Positions 16,713 through 27,226 of a stretch of 64,000 nt of DNA are shown piece after piece. The notes beneath the pieces were generated by a model. The model did not search any database and was not told where the DNA came from. It saw only the letters and a list, made by a program, of their open reading frames with translations. The first letter of the stretch is position 1. The number at the start of each line of letters is the position of its first letter. Source of the stretch: an uncultured Cedecea sp. (GTDB taxonomy: Bacteria; Pseudomonadota; Gammaproteobacteria; Enterobacterales; Enterobacteriaceae); NCBI RefSeq assembly GCF_947498825.1, contig NZ_CANMLV010000017.1, forward strand, positions 41,245 to 105,244. The letters run 5' to 3'. A program made the translations under genes and the position numbers.

Positions 16713-17309
16713 TTAAGGGTAAACTACGCTATAGTAGATATTACCCTCGACTTCTCCAGGAGTGACACTGGCATCCGTAGAGACATATTGCACACCAAAA
16801 TTAAACACTGTTTCGTCATCCGCTGTTTCACGGTTTTTAGTTGGTGATGTATCTTTACTGGTAGTGAAATCAAAATCATTTTTGTTTTCATCACTAATCA
16901 CTAACTGGATATTTTTAGCACCATTTGGATTCATGTTTTTAAGATATCCGGTCTTAGGATCAATAAAATCACTGCTACTGATTTTCTCAAACTTAATGGC
17001 ATAACCATCACCAGCGACACAGTTAGCACCTTTTAATTTAATAAAAAAGTCGGTGTCCCCTGCTCTGTCTCCCTGGGCTTTAAATGCCGTCGTAGATACA
17101 ACAGGTAACCTTACAGAAAAATTGGGGTTCGTCGTTTCCGTGCCGTTAGTGTTGCCTCCGCTGATATCGCAGGTGGCGCTGTTTATTTTTCCGAGAAAGG
17201 TTATTTTTCCATCATATGCGTTTGCCATACTGAGGTTTGATAACATCCCTCCGCTAAGAACGAGCATTGATGCCAATATGTTTTTCTTCAGTTTAGAAAA
17301 TTTGTTCAT
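16713..17309 (-). CDS. Major fimbrial subunit (type 1-like pilin)
   Basis: A 198-residue pilin. The long Sec signal (MNKFSKLKKNILASMLVLSG ... ANA) is followed by the pilin motif GKITFLGKINSATCDISGG, the polymerising N-terminal extension and first Cys. The second Cys is in KGANCVAGDGYAIKFE, and the penultimate tyrosine motif EGNIYYSVVYP is at the end. The start at 17307-17309 is preceded by AGAAGGACAAA, a good ribosome-binding site; an upstream in-frame ATG would add 19 residues before the signal and is rejected. It is the first gene of the leftward pilus/TPS string. Confidence 0.93.
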   Translation of the reverse strand: MNKFSKLKKNILASMLVLSGGMLSNLSMANAYDGKITFLGKINSATCDISGGNTNGTETTNPNFSVRLPVVSTTAFKAQGDRAGDTDFFIKLKGANCVAGDGYAIKFEKISSSDFIDPKTGYLKNMNPNGAKNIQLVISDENKNDFDFTTSKDTSPTKNRETADDETVFNFGVQYVSTDASVTPGEVEGNIYYSVVYP

Positions 17310-17447
17310 TTTGTCCTTCTGATAATCATGGATTAATAGTAAATTTAAAATCATTTGAAATGACAATAAGATGCCTTATTCATTATTGGTAATGAATGAA
17401 TAAGGAATAATGCTCTTTTTTATTGTGATTTCAAAATACGCTATATT

Positions 17448-17476
17448 TATATATCTACAAATATATTTTTTGACAA
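17448..17476 (-). promoter_or_regulatory. Candidate sigma-70 promoter of the pilus/TPS string
   Basis: On the minus strand TTGTCA (471-476) and TATATA (448-453) are 17 bases apart, in very AT-rich DNA about 140 bases upstream of the pilin ATG. No invertible element with clear inverted repeats was seen around it. AT-rich DNA throws up such matches by chance, so this is a suggestion only. Confidence 0.4.
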
Positions 17477-20059
17477 CCACTCTGGTTAAAATTACCTGAT
17501 GTATTCTATAGTGAATTAAACCTCTCTAATAAATAGCATTTCATCCAAAAGAAGAATAGTCTGTTAATTTTTATGAATGCTGAATTGATATTTTAGAAAA
17601 CATTAATTATTGCATTCTTTTAATAAATACCACTTTAACCTTATGATATTTATAGTTTTAAGATAAATAATTTTAGCTGGTTTATGTGTGTTTCTTTCTT
17701 TTTAAGTTCCGAAATAACTGATATTATTTCCGGTAATTCCTCCTTGAATAGATAAATATTGCTCTGTTAACCATCAATATACTGTGGTTTTATTTTTATA
17801 TTCCGTCTCTTATTCTTCTTCAGGCTCTATGCATATGCGTACTATCCATACTCCATGGACAAATTTGTACTCAATGCTCCGGTCCACACATTTTATCAAA
17901 TACTTCAAAACGTTTATTTGCTATTCGACTGACGTCAGAAAACCAAACTCGGGCAAATGAGATCCATGCATGATGTCAGGGTTCATTATCGCGGTTCCTG
18001 ACATAGCGCCCGCTCTCTATTCAACCGTATTTTAACAGTTTTAATAGTTTTGCTGGCTAGCTTCAGATATTCCTTCTCTTTGAGGTATATCATCGGCAGT
18101 CATATGGTAGGGAAATAACAGTTCAGCCAGAATCCTGGCTTTCATTCGAGGAAATGCGCTGACTTATCACTCCATGCCCTCTGGTGAGGTTCAGAAGAGT
18201 GAAAATGCTTATTGTACTGAGGAATATGAACCAGCTTCGCTCTATGGCAGTTACTGCGAGAGTCGTGAAGTGATACTTATATCTACAGCTTTGGCTTTCC
18301 CTGCACATCTAAATAGAATTCCGTCATCCCTTACCTGCCGATGAAAAACATTTTGTTCATCGGCTGACAGCCTGGATTATACCGAAGTTCCACTGCGTGG
18401 CGCTTCATCCTTGGTATCCAGTCACTGCCCGTCTCTATTTATGCTGTTCCCTGATACCGTTAGTCATTGTGTATCTGAGTATCAGGTGACTTCTGTTGGT
18501 TGTAGCAAAAGTGTTACTTATTGCATGGATAAATGATTACACTTCCACCGGTATGTGTCAACACAGCTGCCAAACCGGTTATTTACAATCGCCTGCTTAT
18601 TCTATTCCCGATCAAGGCTAATATTCAAACTCAAGATAAATGAGGTACAGACTGCCAAGTTATCGTATTATCTGTCCTGAATTTCGGACACTTCCCCTTA
18701 TATTTACATGCTCAGGAATAATCAATTTACCATTATGCAATTTGTGCCTGATACTATTTATCGGGCACAGAAAGATAAATATCACGCAGGCAGGAATGGA
18801 ACATTACAATAATAAGAAAGAACATTTGAATTTATTAATTTTATATCTGTTCTAAAAAACATTTAGCCATTCAATTCTTACGGCGTTTGTCTATTATATT
18901 ATCAGAAATGCTATTTAAAATATTTTTGGCACCCAGAGATTTTCTCCGTTCAAAATCCTTTATTTATTAACATTGTTAATTATTTTATTTTTTCTCTGGA
19001 CGGGTCTCTCTGAATCATTCTTAGGAAAACAGATAGTCACTTTTACTACAAAAATATTTCTAAGCTGCCCTCTGTGAAATATCGTCACCCCTTACTTTTT
19101 TTGATTAAAAATCAACAAGATAAAATAGTTATATGTAAAATTGACTTCATTTTCTTTTACCCTGTTTCGATGACAAGGGTACAAATTAGGTCAAAATTAA
19201 AGACATACGGATATGATAGTTAATTTCATCGTAGCGTCTGTTTCTGTCTTAATAATTTCACGTGATTTTAGTGCTAATCTTATCTCTCCCTCTCTCTCAA
19301 AATCACTGGCATCTTTCAAATCACCCGGAGGAACATAACCAAAATCACTTTCATTTTCATCTCCCACAGTGACCAGGAGATCAACTTATCAAATTTCAAC
19401 CTGTTTATATTATTTCGTGGTCAATGAGTCAAAATCACTACTCGATCCATTTTTATTGGATGTACATTTTTCATACAAGAACAAAGCGCTTATTTTTCGA
19501 TTAATATATTGAACATGATATTTTTACCCTCACTGATAAATCTGTCTGAACGCTCTAAAGGCAATAATATATTATTCACATGGCCTTTTTCTTCCTCTAT
19601 TCCTGCGATAAGCGGCGGTCATTTCTACCCGTTTTCCTGGCATTCCCTGAGCCTGGCTCGCAGTAATCCTCTCACCTCAACTTCTGGCACAGATTACAAT
19701 TGTCCAGACAATGAGAGGCCGCCATATCCCCCAGAGCAGAGTACTATGTGCGTTATATTTCAAATCGCGGAGAGTCTTTCTTCCAGTTTTAAATCATAAG
19801 GTTACATGATTGAGTATCAGAAATTCACCACATCGCCGTCCCACAGTAAACGCCACAATTTAGGCCATACACAAGGTCTGCCATTCCAGAATGCCATTGC
19901 ATATCTCTTACATACAAAAATAAAAAATTTACCGGATATTACATATCTCTAAAATATTGGGGAAGGCTAAAAAGGGGCTGTATTGATTCTTAAGCAGGAG
20001 ATAAAACGTTACTTATCAATAAAATATATCGATGGTTTGATGGAAAGCTCGGGCAGAGT
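17477..20059. other. Gene-poor AT-rich stretch upstream of the pilus/TPS genes
   Basis: About 2.6 kb without a gene I can support. Open frames here are short (at most 96 codons), overlap stop-rich alternatives and have no recognisable motif. The segment around 17.8-18.6 kb has more balanced base composition than its surroundings and short frames on both strands, which suggests a decayed gene or insertion remnant that I cannot name. It could also hold regulatory RNA or long control regions for the fimbrial promoter. Confidence 0.5.
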
Positions 20060-20064
20060 TAAAG

Positions 20065-20147
20065 AGGGAGGGAGAGGACAGCCGTCGACTGTTTTTAATC
20101 GTTTTCCTGAGAAATCTCATAGAAAACGCGTATGTCCCCTCTCCCCT
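20065..20147. terminator. Large nested hairpin downstream of erpA
   Basis: Outer arms (AGGGAGGGAGAGGACA at about 20065-20080, TGTCCCCTCTCCCCT at 20134-20148) are complementary with small bulges. They enclose a second hairpin at 20100-20128 (CGTTTTC/GAAAACG, with TGAGAAATCTCA inside). It lies just past the erpA stop and may terminate or protect the erpA message. Its size also fits an intergenic palindromic repeat. Confidence 0.5.
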
Positions 20148-20160
20148 GACTGGACTCAGA

Positions 20161-20505
20161 TTAGATACTGAATGAAGAACCACATCCGCAGGTGCTGGTC
20201 GCATTTGGGTTGGTGACAACGAAACGCGAGCCTTCAAGGCCTTCGCTATAGTCTACTGCACCGCCAACCAGATATTGCAGGCTCATAGGATCAACGACCA
20301 AGGCAACACCTTGTTTTTCAATGGTCATATCACCATCGTTGATCTGATCATCAAAGGTAAAGCCATACTGAAAGCCACTACATCCCCCACCGGTGATATA
20401 GACGCGCAATTTCAGATTCGGATTCTCTTCGTCTGAGATCAGGCTTTTTACTTTATTTGCCGCTGCTTCAGTAAACTGAAGGGGCAATACTACGTCATCA
20501 CTCAT
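20161..20505 (-). CDS. erpA: Iron-sulfur cluster insertion protein
   Basis: ErpA is an A-type carrier that delivers Fe-S clusters, notably to the isoprenoid enzymes IspG and IspH. The 114-residue product matches the E. coli length and has the three ligand cysteines of the family, one in [11 protein letters not shown] (about 42) and two in [10 protein letters not shown] at the C-terminus. [11 protein letters not shown] is the conserved N-terminus. An upstream TTG is rejected because the GGAG four codons before this ATG is the ribosome-binding site. Leftward like clcA, which lies 81 bases upstream. Confidence 0.97.
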   Translation of the reverse strand: MSDDVVLPLQFTEAAANKVKSLISDEENPNLKLRVYITGGGCSGFQYGFTFDDQINDGDMTIEKQGVALVVDPMSLQYLVGGAVDYSEGLEGSRFVVTNPNATSTCGCGSSFSI

Positions 20506-20586
20506 GTTTTGCTCCAAACAATGAACAAGTCGGGCAGAACATCACCCGCACTCTGTTTAATATTATCCGACACCCTGGTAAATCGT

Positions 20587-22023
20587 TCAAGTATTCCGCT
20601 CTGCGGATGTCTGCTCCCCGGACATAGGGGATACAGCATTCGCTTTATCAGCTTCTTGTTTGGCCAGCGTTCTTGCCAGGATCTGTGAGTATAACGGTTT
20701 TCCTCCAAGGAGATTCGCTAATAATGTCGCACCAACACTGGTAACCAGCATGGGTAAAATAAGCTGATAATTACCAGTCATTTCCAATACTAACGCAATC
20801 GCGGTCAGAGGGGCACGCAAGGTTGCAGACAGCAGAGCCCCCATTCCCACCAAAGCAAAAACTCCCATCGGTAAATCATATTCTGGCAACCACAATGCAC
20901 TGAACATACCGAATGACATTCCAAGCAAGGTGCCTAAGGCCAGGATCGGGGCAAAAATACCGCCGGGTGCACCAGAGGAAAAACACAGTAGGCTGATAGC
21001 AAGGCGCGCCAGGAACAGGTAGAGCAACATGCTTAAGCTATAATTCCCGGCAGTTGCGATAGGGATCATATTGAACCCACCGCCGACCAGCGAACTCTGC
21101 ACCAGAGCCAGCACCCCACAGCCACCGCCAATCAGGCCACCGATCAAGACCCATTTGGTCGTATTACCGCCATGGATACGCTGAAACATATCCTGAACAG
21201 CCAACACCAGACGATTAAATATTACGCCAATAACACCGATAACCATACCCATAATCAGATAAAGCCACAGAGTATTCAGCGTAACATCGCCGACCATACC
21301 GAGATCAATCAAAATTAAACCGGGGTTAAAATATCGATAGACCACTGTCGACATAATGACACCAATAAATACCGCTTTGATTGAGATAAAATTATGATGA
21401 AACTGCTTACGCAGCTCTTCAATGACAAAAAAGATCCCCGCCAGCGGAGCGTTAAAGGCCGCCGCCAGTCCGGCACCTGCTCCGGTTGCCACAAGCGAAT
21501 GACGGGTTTCTGGATTACGCAGACGAAAGATATCAAAAACCATCTGACCGAAACTTCCACCCAGTTGCACTGTCGGACCTTCGCGGCCCAAGACCATACC
21601 GGCGCCAAGGGTGCCCATACCACCGACGAATTTCACTGGAATAACACGCCACCAGCGTACTGGCCTGAGCCCTTCCAGAGCGCCTTCGATTTCAGGTATA
21701 CCAGAACCACCGGCTTCGGGTGCAAAACGCCGCACTAAGAAATAACCAACCATCGCCAGTAAAGCGGAAGCCAGAAAAGCCATCGGCCAGACAACCCACG
21801 CATCATCAGCAACTTCAGCGAGCATACCAAGACGATATTGTTGTACCAGGTTCACCGCTTTGTCGAAACCAACGCCAGCGAGACCGGCAAGTATTCCAAC
21901 CAGCGCTGCCAGCAGAAGCGTTGCGAGAGGCGTTTTATCTGCATCATATAAACGACGCAGAATCTTTTTTCTGCGCTTCGATACGTCAGACTGCTCTTGG
22001 GGGCTAGTGTTTCCTGAATTCAT
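20587..22023 (-). CDS. clcA: H+/Cl- exchange transporter ClcA
   Basis: An inner-membrane 2 Cl-/1 H+ antiporter used in extreme acid resistance. The 478-residue protein (E. coli 473) shows the three selectivity-filter motifs of CLC proteins: [11 protein letters not shown] (about 107), [11 protein letters not shown] with the gating Glu (about 147) and [14 protein letters not shown] (about 355), plus the central Tyr region near the C-terminus ([10 protein letters not shown]). There are multiple hydrophobic helices throughout. It is divergent from hemL, with 162 bases between. Confidence 0.97.
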   Translation of the reverse strand: MNSGNTSPQEQSDVSKRRKKILRRLYDADKTPLATLLLAALVGILAGLAGVGFDKAVNLVQQYRLGMLAEVADDAWVVWPMAFLASALLAMVGYFLVRRFAPEAGGSGIPEIEGALEGLRPVRWWRVIPVKFVGGMGTLGAGMVLGREGPTVQLGGSFGQMVFDIFRLRNPETRHSLVATGAGAGLAAAFNAPLAGIFFVIEELRKQFHHNFISIKAVFIGVIMSTVVYRYFNPGLILIDLGMVGDVTLNTLWLYLIMGMVIGVIGVIFNRLVLAVQDMFQRIHGGNTTKWVLIGGLIGGGCGVLALVQSSLVGGGFNMIPIATAGNYSLSMLLYLFLARLAISLLCFSSGAPGGIFAPILALGTLLGMSFGMFSALWLPEYDLPMGVFALVGMGALLSATLRAPLTAIALVLEMTGNYQLILPMLVTSVGATLLANLLGGKPLYSQILARTLAKQEADKANAVSPMSGEQTSAERNT

Positions 22024-22185
22024 AGCTCTCAGTCATGTATAATGGCAAGGAATATATCTATATTACCTGCGGATTAACCCGACGTCCTGTGAATATCGTA
22101 GTTTATCTCGCAGGTTCATTTCATCCCGCCCATTGTTTCGCATAGACTATGCGTTAATATCTATTTCCGAGTCAGGAGCCGATTC

Positions 22186-23466
22186 ATGAGTCAGTCTGAA
22201 AGTTTATATACCGCCGCCCGTCAGGTCATCCCTGGGGGCGTTAACTCACCGGTACGCGCCTTTACTGGTGTTGGCGGTGTGCCGCTATTTATTGAACGCG
22301 CAGATGGCGCTTACCTCTTTGACGTTGAAGGAAAGGCTTATATTGATTATGTCGGCTCCTGGGGTCCGATGATTCTGGGTCATAACCACCCGGCTATTCG
22401 TAATGCGGTGATTGAGGCTGTCAGCCGGGGATTAAGTTTCGGCGCGCCAACCGAAATGGAAGTCAAAATGGCCGCTCTGGTCACTGAACTGGTCCCCACC
22501 ATGGATATGGTACGTATGGTTAACTCCGGTACTGAAGCGACCATGAGTGCTATTCGTCTGGCGCGTGGTTTTACCGGTCGCGATAAAATTATTAAATTTG
22601 AAGGCTGCTATCATGGCCATGCAGACTGTTTGCTGGTTAAAGCCGGTTCTGGCGCACTGACTCTGGGCCAGCCGAACTCGCCAGGTGTACCTGCTGACTT
22701 TGCAAAACATACCCTGACCTGTACCTATAATGATCTGGCCTCGGTGCGTGAAGCCTTTACCAGCTACCCGCAAGAGATAGCCTGTATTATCGTTGAACCG
22801 GTTGCCGGTAATATGAACTGTATTCCACCGAATGATGATTTCCTGCCAGGGCTACGTGCTCTGTGTGATGAATTCGGTGCTTTATTGATTATCGATGAAG
22901 TGATGACCGGTTTTCGTGTCGCCTTGGCGGGTGCACAGGACTATTACGGCGTGGAACCTGACCTGACCTGTCTGGGTAAAATTATCGGCGGCGGTATGCC
23001 AGTCGGTGCCTTTGGTGGCCGTCGTGAAATCATGGAAGCCCTTGCCCCCGTAGGTCCGGTCTATCAGGCAGGAACCCTTTCCGGCAACCCGATAGCTATG
23101 GCGGCAGGTTATGCTTGTCTGACTGAAATCACCCAGCCTGGAATTTATGAGACACTGACCGAACTGACCGAGATGCTGGCGGAAGGGTTACTGCATGCCG
23201 CCCAGGAAGAAGGCATTCCTCTGGTGATTAACAAAGTTGGCGGGATGTTTGGTCTGTTCTTTACCGATGCCCCGAGCGTCACCTGCTATAGCGATGTGAT
23301 GGCCTGCGATGTGGAACGTTTCAAACGCTTCTTCCACTTAATGCTGGAACAAGGCGTTTATCTGGCACCTTCCGCCTTTGAAGCTGGCTTTATGTCCGTT
23401 GCCCACTCCCCGGAAGATATCCAAAAAACCATTGATGCCGCGCGTATAGCCTTCGCTGAGCTCTGA
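22186..23466 (+). CDS. hemL: Glutamate-1-semialdehyde 2,1-aminomutase
   Basis: HemL converts glutamate-1-semialdehyde to 5-aminolevulinate in the C5 haem pathway, using pyridoxal phosphate. The 426-residue protein is the family's normal length. Visible are [24 protein letters not shown] (cofactor phosphate site, about 120), [10 protein letters not shown] (about 145), the Asp in [12 protein letters not shown] (about 245), and the Schiff-base lysine in [17 protein letters not shown] (about 265). GAGCC sits just before the ATG as ribosome-binding site. It converges with fhuB, with a short hairpin between. Confidence 0.98.
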   Translation: MSQSESLYTAARQVIPGGVNSPVRAFTGVGGVPLFIERADGAYLFDVEGKAYIDYVGSWGPMILGHNHPAIRNAVIEAVSRGLSFGAPTEMEVKMAALVTELVPTMDMVRMVNSGTEATMSAIRLARGFTGRDKIIKFEGCYHGHADCLLVKAGSGALTLGQPNSPGVPADFAKHTLTCTYNDLASVREAFTSYPQEIACIIVEPVAGNMNCIPPNDDFLPGLRALCDEFGALLIIDEVMTGFRVALAGAQDYYGVEPDLTCLGKIIGGGMPVGAFGGRREIMEALAPVGPVYQAGTLSGNPIAMAAGYACLTEITQPGIYETLTELTEMLAEGLLHAAQEEGIPLVINKVGGMFGLFFTDAPSVTCYSDVMACDVERFKRFFHLMLEQGVYLAPSAFEAGFMSVAHSPEDIQKTIDAARIAFAEL

Positions 23467-23469
23467 GTT

Positions 23470-23499
23470 ATCACGCCCTCCCACTAAAACGTGAGAGGG
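23470..23499. terminator. Hairpin between convergent hemL and fhuB
   Basis: CGCCCTCCCAC and GTGAGAGGGCG pair (one bulge) around a TAAAAC loop, between the two convergent stops. There is no U-run on either strand, so it may act as a transcript-end stabiliser or a weak bidirectional terminator. Confidence 0.5.
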
Positions 23500-23509
23500 C
23501 GAATATCAC

Positions 23510-25489
23510 TTATCGGCTCTGCTTTCTCAGTAAGTAGATAAAGTAAGGTGCACCGATAAAGGTTGCCAACAGTCCAGCCGGAACCTGGTTAGGGAACAGA
23601 ATCATACGGCCAAACCAGTCAGCGAGGATCATCAGTATCCCGCCCAGTATACCGGAGATAATCATCTGCGGCATTGCCCGACGGAATCCCAGCATACTGG
23701 TGATATGCGGTGCCATCAGACCGACAAAACTCAGAGGCCCAATAATCAGGGTGGCAGAGGCCGTCAAGGTTGCTGCAAGCAATAGCACCAGTAATTGTGC
23801 AGGGGTCACAGCCATCCCTACCGCGCGTGCCGTCGCCCGTCCAAGTGGCAAAATGACCAGCCAGCGCCGACAAAATGGCATAATCGCCAGTAATACCACC
23901 ATAATGCCGAAACTTTGCAGCGCCTGGATGCCCGTCACATTATAGGTCGAACCTGAAATCCAGGTGAGTATGGAAGACATACGCGGATCGCCGCTGGCCA
24001 TCATCAGCATCAGTAACATCATAAATGCAGTACTTAATGCCACCCCGGCCAGCAACATGCGCGGTGGCGAAAATCCGCCCCGTCCCGCTGAAATGATGAT
24101 GATAAGCAAAGTGACTGCCGCCCCAAGACTGCCAGCAGGTAACATCCAGCCAAACGCATCCCCCGGGACGAAGAACAGCATCAGCACCACGCCAAAGGCA
24201 GCACCGGAGCTTATCCCCAATACCTCTGGACTCGCCATCGCATTCCCTGTCAGACGCTGAATCAGACACCCGGCTACCGCCAGCATCACCCCGGCAGTCA
24301 TCGCAGCCAGCACCCGTGGCCAGCGCCAGGGAAGAACCTCATCAAACAGTGCACCACTTAACCAGCTTAAGCCCTGTTCGTTGCGTCCCAGCGATAAAGC
24401 AATGACCCCGGTGATAACCAACAGCAGTAACCCGACTGAGATCCACAGATAACGAGCCTGACGTTCGGCCGGAACGTTATCGCCGATACTCATGGAAGGC
24501 ATACTGTAGGTACGCAGGCGTGGCAACAGCCATAATAAAATAGGCGCGCCAATTAAGGCGGTGATGGTTCCGGTGGAGATTTCACGCCAGAAGCTCGCCA
24601 GCCAGATAACAAGCTGGTCGGAAAGCCATAGGATCAGCGCGCCAATCAGTGGTGCAAGGAATAGCCGTGGTAACAAACGACGGGCACCGAGCATTTTTGC
24701 CAGCAATGGAGCAAACAGCCCGATAAAACCGACTATCCCCACCGCACTGACCAGCTGGGCACTGAGAATAATAGCCAGACTCAGAATAGCCAGTCGCGTC
24801 ACCGAAAGCGCTAATCCTAAATTGCGGGCGACGCCATCATCCAGTCCCATTAAGGTCAGTGGACGCAATAGCAGCAGGGTTAATACCAGCCCACCTGACA
24901 GACGCGGCCATAGCGTCTGAACACTGCTCCAGTCTTGCTGATTAAGCGAGCCAGTACTCCACAGAAACATATTCTGTAGCTGGTCATAGTTAAAAATGGC
25001 CAGCAGTTGATTCACGGCACCGCAATACAGGCTGAGTACCAGTCCGGCAAGGATCAGTGTAACCGGTGACAAACGCCGTCCCCAGGCAACCCCGAAGACC
25101 ACTAATCCCACCACTGCGGCACCGATTAAGGCCACATAAGGCTGAACGGCCACCGGCAGAGCCCAGAGAGTGGCAACGGTGATACCCAGTTGCGCCCCAC
25201 TGGCCACTCCCAAGGTTGTGGGTTCAGCCAGTGGATTACGTAAAACTTGCTGGAATAATACGCCAACCAAGCCAAGTCCCGCCCCGACCAGCAACGCAAT
25301 CATCACCCTGGGCAGTAAGCTGTAGTGAAACAGCATCTGATTAATGGCATCCGGGTCAGGCAAACTGAACGCATTCATCCACTGGTCTGAGGGTAGCAAA
25401 GCCTGCATATTGTGGAGCGTTAACCCGAAAGCCGCGATAAACAGCACCAGCAATAAGCTAACGGGCAGCAAAGAGCGATGTCGCATCAT
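23510..25489 (-). CDS. fhuB: Ferric hydroxamate ABC importer, fused permease
   Basis: FhuB is the inner-membrane permease for ferric hydroxamates such as ferrichrome, aerobactin and coprogen. The 659-residue protein is a tandem fusion of two FecCD-type halves (about 1-330 and 340-659). Each has the Pro/Gly-rich pattern seen in GVLFQQVLRNPLAEPTTLGV and GCLIQRLTGNAMASPEVLGISSG, and in GIVGFIGLFAP and GPLSFVGLMAPH near the ATPase coupling helix. Its ATG overlaps the fhuD stop (ATGATG). It is the last gene of the leftward fhuCDB string. Confidence 0.97.
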   Translation of the reverse strand: MMRHRSLLPVSLLLVLFIAAFGLTLHNMQALLPSDQWMNAFSLPDPDAINQMLFHYSLLPRVMIALLVGAGLGLVGVLFQQVLRNPLAEPTTLGVASGAQLGITVATLWALPVAVQPYVALIGAAVVGLVVFGVAWGRRLSPVTLILAGLVLSLYCGAVNQLLAIFNYDQLQNMFLWSTGSLNQQDWSSVQTLWPRLSGGLVLTLLLLRPLTLMGLDDGVARNLGLALSVTRLAILSLAIILSAQLVSAVGIVGFIGLFAPLLAKMLGARRLLPRLFLAPLIGALILWLSDQLVIWLASFWREISTGTITALIGAPILLWLLPRLRTYSMPSMSIGDNVPAERQARYLWISVGLLLLVITGVIALSLGRNEQGLSWLSGALFDEVLPWRWPRVLAAMTAGVMLAVAGCLIQRLTGNAMASPEVLGISSGAAFGVVLMLFFVPGDAFGWMLPAGSLGAAVTLLIIIISAGRGGFSPPRMLLAGVALSTAFMMLLMLMMASGDPRMSSILTWISGSTYNVTGIQALQSFGIMVVLLAIMPFCRRWLVILPLGRATARAVGMAVTPAQLLVLLLAATLTASATLIIGPLSFVGLMAPHITSMLGFRRAMPQMIISGILGGILMILADWFGRMILFPNQVPAGLLATFIGAPYFIYLLRKQSR

Positions 25490-26385
25490 GCTTTGCCTCC
25501 GAGTGCATTATCCAGTACTCGGGTAAAATGCATTGACGACAATGTCGCGCCATAAAGCCAGACTGCGGGAACACGCTGGAAACGCCCCTCACGGATAAAA
25601 GGCATCGCACGCCATAACGGTGTCGAGGTAGCTTGTTCAATAGTGGCATTATCATTGTGTTCAAGACACAGTACATCAGCCCCTTTGATCTCTGCCAGTC
25701 GCTCAATACCGACAATCGCTGTTCCCCAAAAATTGGTTTCACCCAGCCATGCGTTTTCCAGTCCGAGCAAGTCCATTATCTGCTGAAACAGACTGTGTTT
25801 TCCCACCACCAGCACATGGCGATTATCAAGGAAAGACATCAGCAGCAGCGGACGGCTGCCGCGGTTAGCAAAGCGCGGTTTCATGCTCTCAATATAAGCA
25901 TCAAACTCACTAAGATGCCGTCGGGCTTCGTGTTGCATTCCCAGTGCATCCCCCAACTCAGTAAGCGAGCGGCGAGCAACATCCAAGGGTTTACCCGAAG
26001 CATCATTGAAGGGAAATCCCATACCGGGGGCGATACGCTTAATTTTCTCTTCTGACGGACCATAACCGGCAGAATAGACAATCAGGGAGGGTTTTAGCTG
26101 TGCCATAAACTCCAGATTGGGTTCGGTGCGTAGCCCGATATCAATCACGGAATCCGGTAATTTGGGCTCGTTAACCCAAATCTGATAATTCGGTCTGTCA
26201 GCCACGGCCATCGGCGTGATACCCAGCGCCATAAGCAGCTCTATGGGTAACCACTCCAGGGCGATAATACGGCGACTGTCTGGCAGAGCGGCCAGAGCGG
26301 GGGGTAAATTAAACAAAACAGGTGATAAAGCTAACGCCGCCAGCAAGCGCCGGCGGGTTAAAAAGAGATCGGATGGATTATGCAT
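25486..26385 (-). CDS. fhuD: Periplasmic ferric hydroxamate-binding protein
   Basis: FhuD captures ferric hydroxamates in the periplasm for FhuBC. The 299-residue product carries a twin-arginine type signal (LTRRRLLAALALSP ... ALAALP), as in E. coli FhuD. A two-lobe periplasmic-binding fold follows: RRIIALEWLPIELLMALGI, then IGLRTEPNLEFMAQLKPSLIVYS, and VGKHSLFQQIMDLLGLENAW in the second lobe. It starts on the last base of the fhuC stop (TAATG) and overlaps fhuB by four bases. Confidence 0.96.
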   Translation of the reverse strand: MHNPSDLFLTRRRLLAALALSPVLFNLPPALAALPDSRRIIALEWLPIELLMALGITPMAVADRPNYQIWVNEPKLPDSVIDIGLRTEPNLEFMAQLKPSLIVYSAGYGPSEEKIKRIAPGMGFPFNDASGKPLDVARRSLTELGDALGMQHEARRHLSEFDAYIESMKPRFANRGSRPLLLMSFLDNRHVLVVGKHSLFQQIMDLLGLENAWLGETNFWGTAIVGIERLAEIKGADVLCLEHNDNATIEQATSTPLWRAMPFIREGRFQRVPAVWLYGATLSSMHFTRVLDNALGGKA

Positions 26386-27182
26386 TAGTAAACAAAACTC
26401 ACCGGTGCGGCACCTGCCGGATGGGGCAGAATACCCATAGGGATGCCATAGATTTTTGCCAGCGTATCGCTTTGCATTATCTCGGCGGGCGTTCCTGAAG
26501 CGATCATTTCTCCACCGCGCAGAGCGACCAGATTATCGCAATAGCGGGCTGCCATATTGATATCGTGCAACACGGCAATCACTGTCAGACCGCGCTGCTG
26601 GCTCAGACGGTGAATCAAGGCCAACACATCAACCTGGTGGGCTATATCCAGTGCCGAAGTCGGTTCATCAAGTAACAGGCAACGGCTATTTTGTGCTACC
26701 AGCATGGCTATCCAGGCCCGCTGACGCTCTCCCCCAGACAAACTGTCCACCAGACGGTTTGCAAAAGGGCTTAATCCGACCAAGTGAATCGCCTCTTCCA
26801 CCCGCTCGCGGTCATCTGCCCCAAAGCGTCCCAGAGCACCGTGCCAAGGATAACGGCCAATAGCGACCAGTTCGCGCACCGTCATCCCCTCGGCTGCAGG
26901 TAACTGTTGCGGCAAATACGCCACCTGGCGGGCAAATTCTTTACTGTTCCAGCTATCAAGAGCCTGGGCATTGAGCTGAATGTTCCCTTCTGACGCTTTC
27001 TGATGACGTCCGAGCATTTTTAACAGTGTCGACTTTCCGGAACCATTATGACCAATCAGGCCAGTGACTTTCCCCGCCGGGAAAGTCATCGACAGCGGAG
27101 CCAGTAAGGTACGACCCGGCACCCGAAAAGTCACATCAGTCAGGCTGAATGTTGTCTCAGGGTGAGCCTTTATGTCCTGCAT
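26385..27182 (-). CDS. fhuC: Ferric hydroxamate importer ATPase
   Basis: FhuC is the ATPase of the FhuBC importer. The 265-residue product equals E. coli FhuC in length. It has the Walker A motif GHNGSGKST (about 44), Q-loop PQQLP, signature DSLSGGERQRAWIA (about 142), Walker B CLLLDEPTSALD (about 162) and the switch His in VLHDINMAARY. An ATG three codons upstream is possible, but GGATGG is spaced well for this start. The upstream gene fhuA survives only as an 82-codon remnant, 44 bases away. Confidence 0.97.
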   Translation of the reverse strand: MQDIKAHPETTFSLTDVTFRVPGRTLLAPLSMTFPAGKVTGLIGHNGSGKSTLLKMLGRHQKASEGNIQLNAQALDSWNSKEFARQVAYLPQQLPAAEGMTVRELVAIGRYPWHGALGRFGADDRERVEEAIHLVGLSPFANRLVDSLSGGERQRAWIAMLVAQNSRCLLLDEPTSALDIAHQVDVLALIHRLSQQRGLTVIAVLHDINMAARYCDNLVALRGGEMIASGTPAEIMQSDTLAKIYGIPMGILPHPAGAAPVSFVY

Positions 27183-27226
27183 AGTAACCATCCGATGAAA
27201 GGGCAGGAAACCTGCCCGAAAAGTAT

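Noticed and set aside
17310..17560. A phase-variable invertible switch ahead of the pilin gene, as in type 1 fimbriae.
   Set aside because: I found no convincing inverted repeat pair flanking the promoter and no recombinase gene nearby.
18123..18308. A 61-codon frame on the minus strand in the gene-poor zone.
   Set aside because: No motif, no clear ribosome-binding site, and similar short frames exist on both strands nearby.
18640..18855. A 71-codon frame on the plus strand in the gene-poor zone.
   Set aside because: Hydrophobic by AT-rich chance, no domain or convincing start; not called as a gene.
19509..19799. A 96-codon plus-strand frame with Ser/Pro-rich composition.
   Set aside because: No recognisable domain and poor ribosome-binding site; the opposite strand is equally open in pieces, so coding is not supported.
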